From Hyphomicrobiales bacterium (lineage in GTDB: Bacteria > Pseudomonadota > Alphaproteobacteria > Rhizobiales > Afifellaceae): DNA of 5,164 nucleotides. The translations under genes and the position numbers were made by a program. The notes under the pieces were generated by a model. That model was not told the origin of the DNA. It searched no databases and was given only the letters and a program-made list of their open reading frames with translations. Shown here piece by piece: positions 1 through 5,164 of this stretch. The DNA lies in NCBI GenBank assembly GCA_013812985.1, contig JACCSN010000569.1:1-5164 (forward strand), given 5' to 3'. The first letter of the stretch is position 1. Each line of letters begins with the position of its first letter.

Positions 1-4496
<4,496 letters not shown>

Positions 4497-4500
<4 letters not shown>

Positions 4501-5164
4501 CAGAGCCCGAGAAGAACAGCTTCGTCGCAGAGCCTCGGCTTTCGGCCAGGAATGGCCCGATCCCAGCCAAGATTCTGGCCGCGGATGACGATCCGCACAA
4601 TCTGCTGGCGCTTGAAGAGATCCTGCAGGCGCCCGGTTGCGAGGTCGTCCTCGTGCGCTCCGGCGAGGAGGCCCTTCGGCAGATCCTGCGGGAGGATTTC
4701 GCCGTCATCCTGCTCGACGTGCAGATGCCCCGAATGGACGGCTACGAAGTCGCGAAGTTCATCCGCGGCCGCTCGCGATCGACACGTGTGCCGATCATCT
4801 TCCTGACCGCATACAGCAAGGACGAGCTGCACGTCTTCCGCGGCTATACGGCGGGCGCGGTGGATTACGTCTTCAAGCCGATCGAGCCGATCATCCTTCA
4901 GTCGAAGGTCGCCGTCTTCGTCGAGCTCTACCGCAAAACGGAGGAAATTCGCCGGCAATCGGAGCTTGAGCGCGATCTGCTCCTGGAGAACCTGCGCGTG
5001 CGCGGCGAGAAGCTCGCAGCCGAGCAGGCTTTGCGCAGGGCGCAGGAAAGGCAGGAGGCGATCCTCAGATCGCTGCCCGTCGTGTTGACCTCGCGCGCGA
5101 CCGCGCCGCCCTTCCCGCCGCTGTTCGTCAGCGACAACGTCGAGCGCCTGACCGGCTTCCCGCC
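4497..5164 (+). CDS. Response regulator with N-terminal receiver, coiled coil and PAS-like domain, 3' partial
   Basis: The frame is open from ATG 4497 to the window end, 222 codons plus two bases, so the C-terminus is missing. A tail of about 24 residues precedes a full receiver domain (about 25-140). The acidic pocket is Asp30-Asp31, the acceptor is Asp74 (4716-4718) in [13 protein letters not shown], the switch residue is Thr104 (4806-4808) in IIFLTAY, and the lysine is Lys127 (4875-4877) followed by Pro. The [10 protein letters not shown] signature is typical of receivers followed by coiled coil and PAS or kinase modules. Residues about 141-191 are a charged coiled coil. From about 186 on ([10 protein letters not shown], then [12 protein letters not shown]) it looks like the start of a PAS domain. 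No DNA-binding domain is visible. The rest may be a kinase or another signalling output; this cannot be decided here. The 4-nt overlap makes it the likely partner of the upstream kinase. Confidence 0.92.

Noticed and set aside
4552..4806. ATG at 4552 as a gene start
   Set aside because: It is out of phase with the receiver-encoding frame that starts at 4497, and its translation is Arg/Ser-rich without a domain.

Overview
The window is GC-rich, densely coding on the + strand, and holds parts of two overlapping genes of one two-component signalling locus. Codon use, the ATGA gene junction and the protein families suggest a proteobacterium, most likely an alphaproteobacterium of the rhizobial/Methylobacterium type. 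This is inferred from overall look and not from a marker gene.

Nucleotides 1-4500 are the 3' part of a very large hybrid sensor histidine kinase, with 1499 codons visible and the true start upstream. Its layout is a tandem array of six 92-residue HAMP repeats (7-1662), a GAF domain (about 1723-2157), a long coiled coil (about 2170-2451), a complete HisKA/HATPase kinase core (about 2452-3153), a Pro/Ser/Thr-rich linker, and three consecutive receiver domains (about 3298-4449). The HAMP array closely resembles the poly-HAMP region of fungal group III kinases (Nik1/Os-1), but GAF and coiled-coil modules and two extra receivers are added.

Nucleotides 4497-5164 begin a second gene that overlaps the first by 4 nt (ATGA). 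It encodes a canonical receiver domain, a coiled coil and the start of a PAS-like domain before the window ends. The two genes are almost certainly co-transcribed and translationally coupled, so the second product is the obvious candidate partner of the kinase. From memory and unchecked, the pair resembles the OsaA/OsaB osmoadaptation pair of Streptomyces.

No RNA gene, mobile element, CRISPR array, promoter or terminator is visible, and there is no intergenic space. I see no evidence of a wholly new system. The most interesting content is the near-perfect HAMP array, its changes along its length, and the kinase wired to four receivers with no Hpt domain in view.
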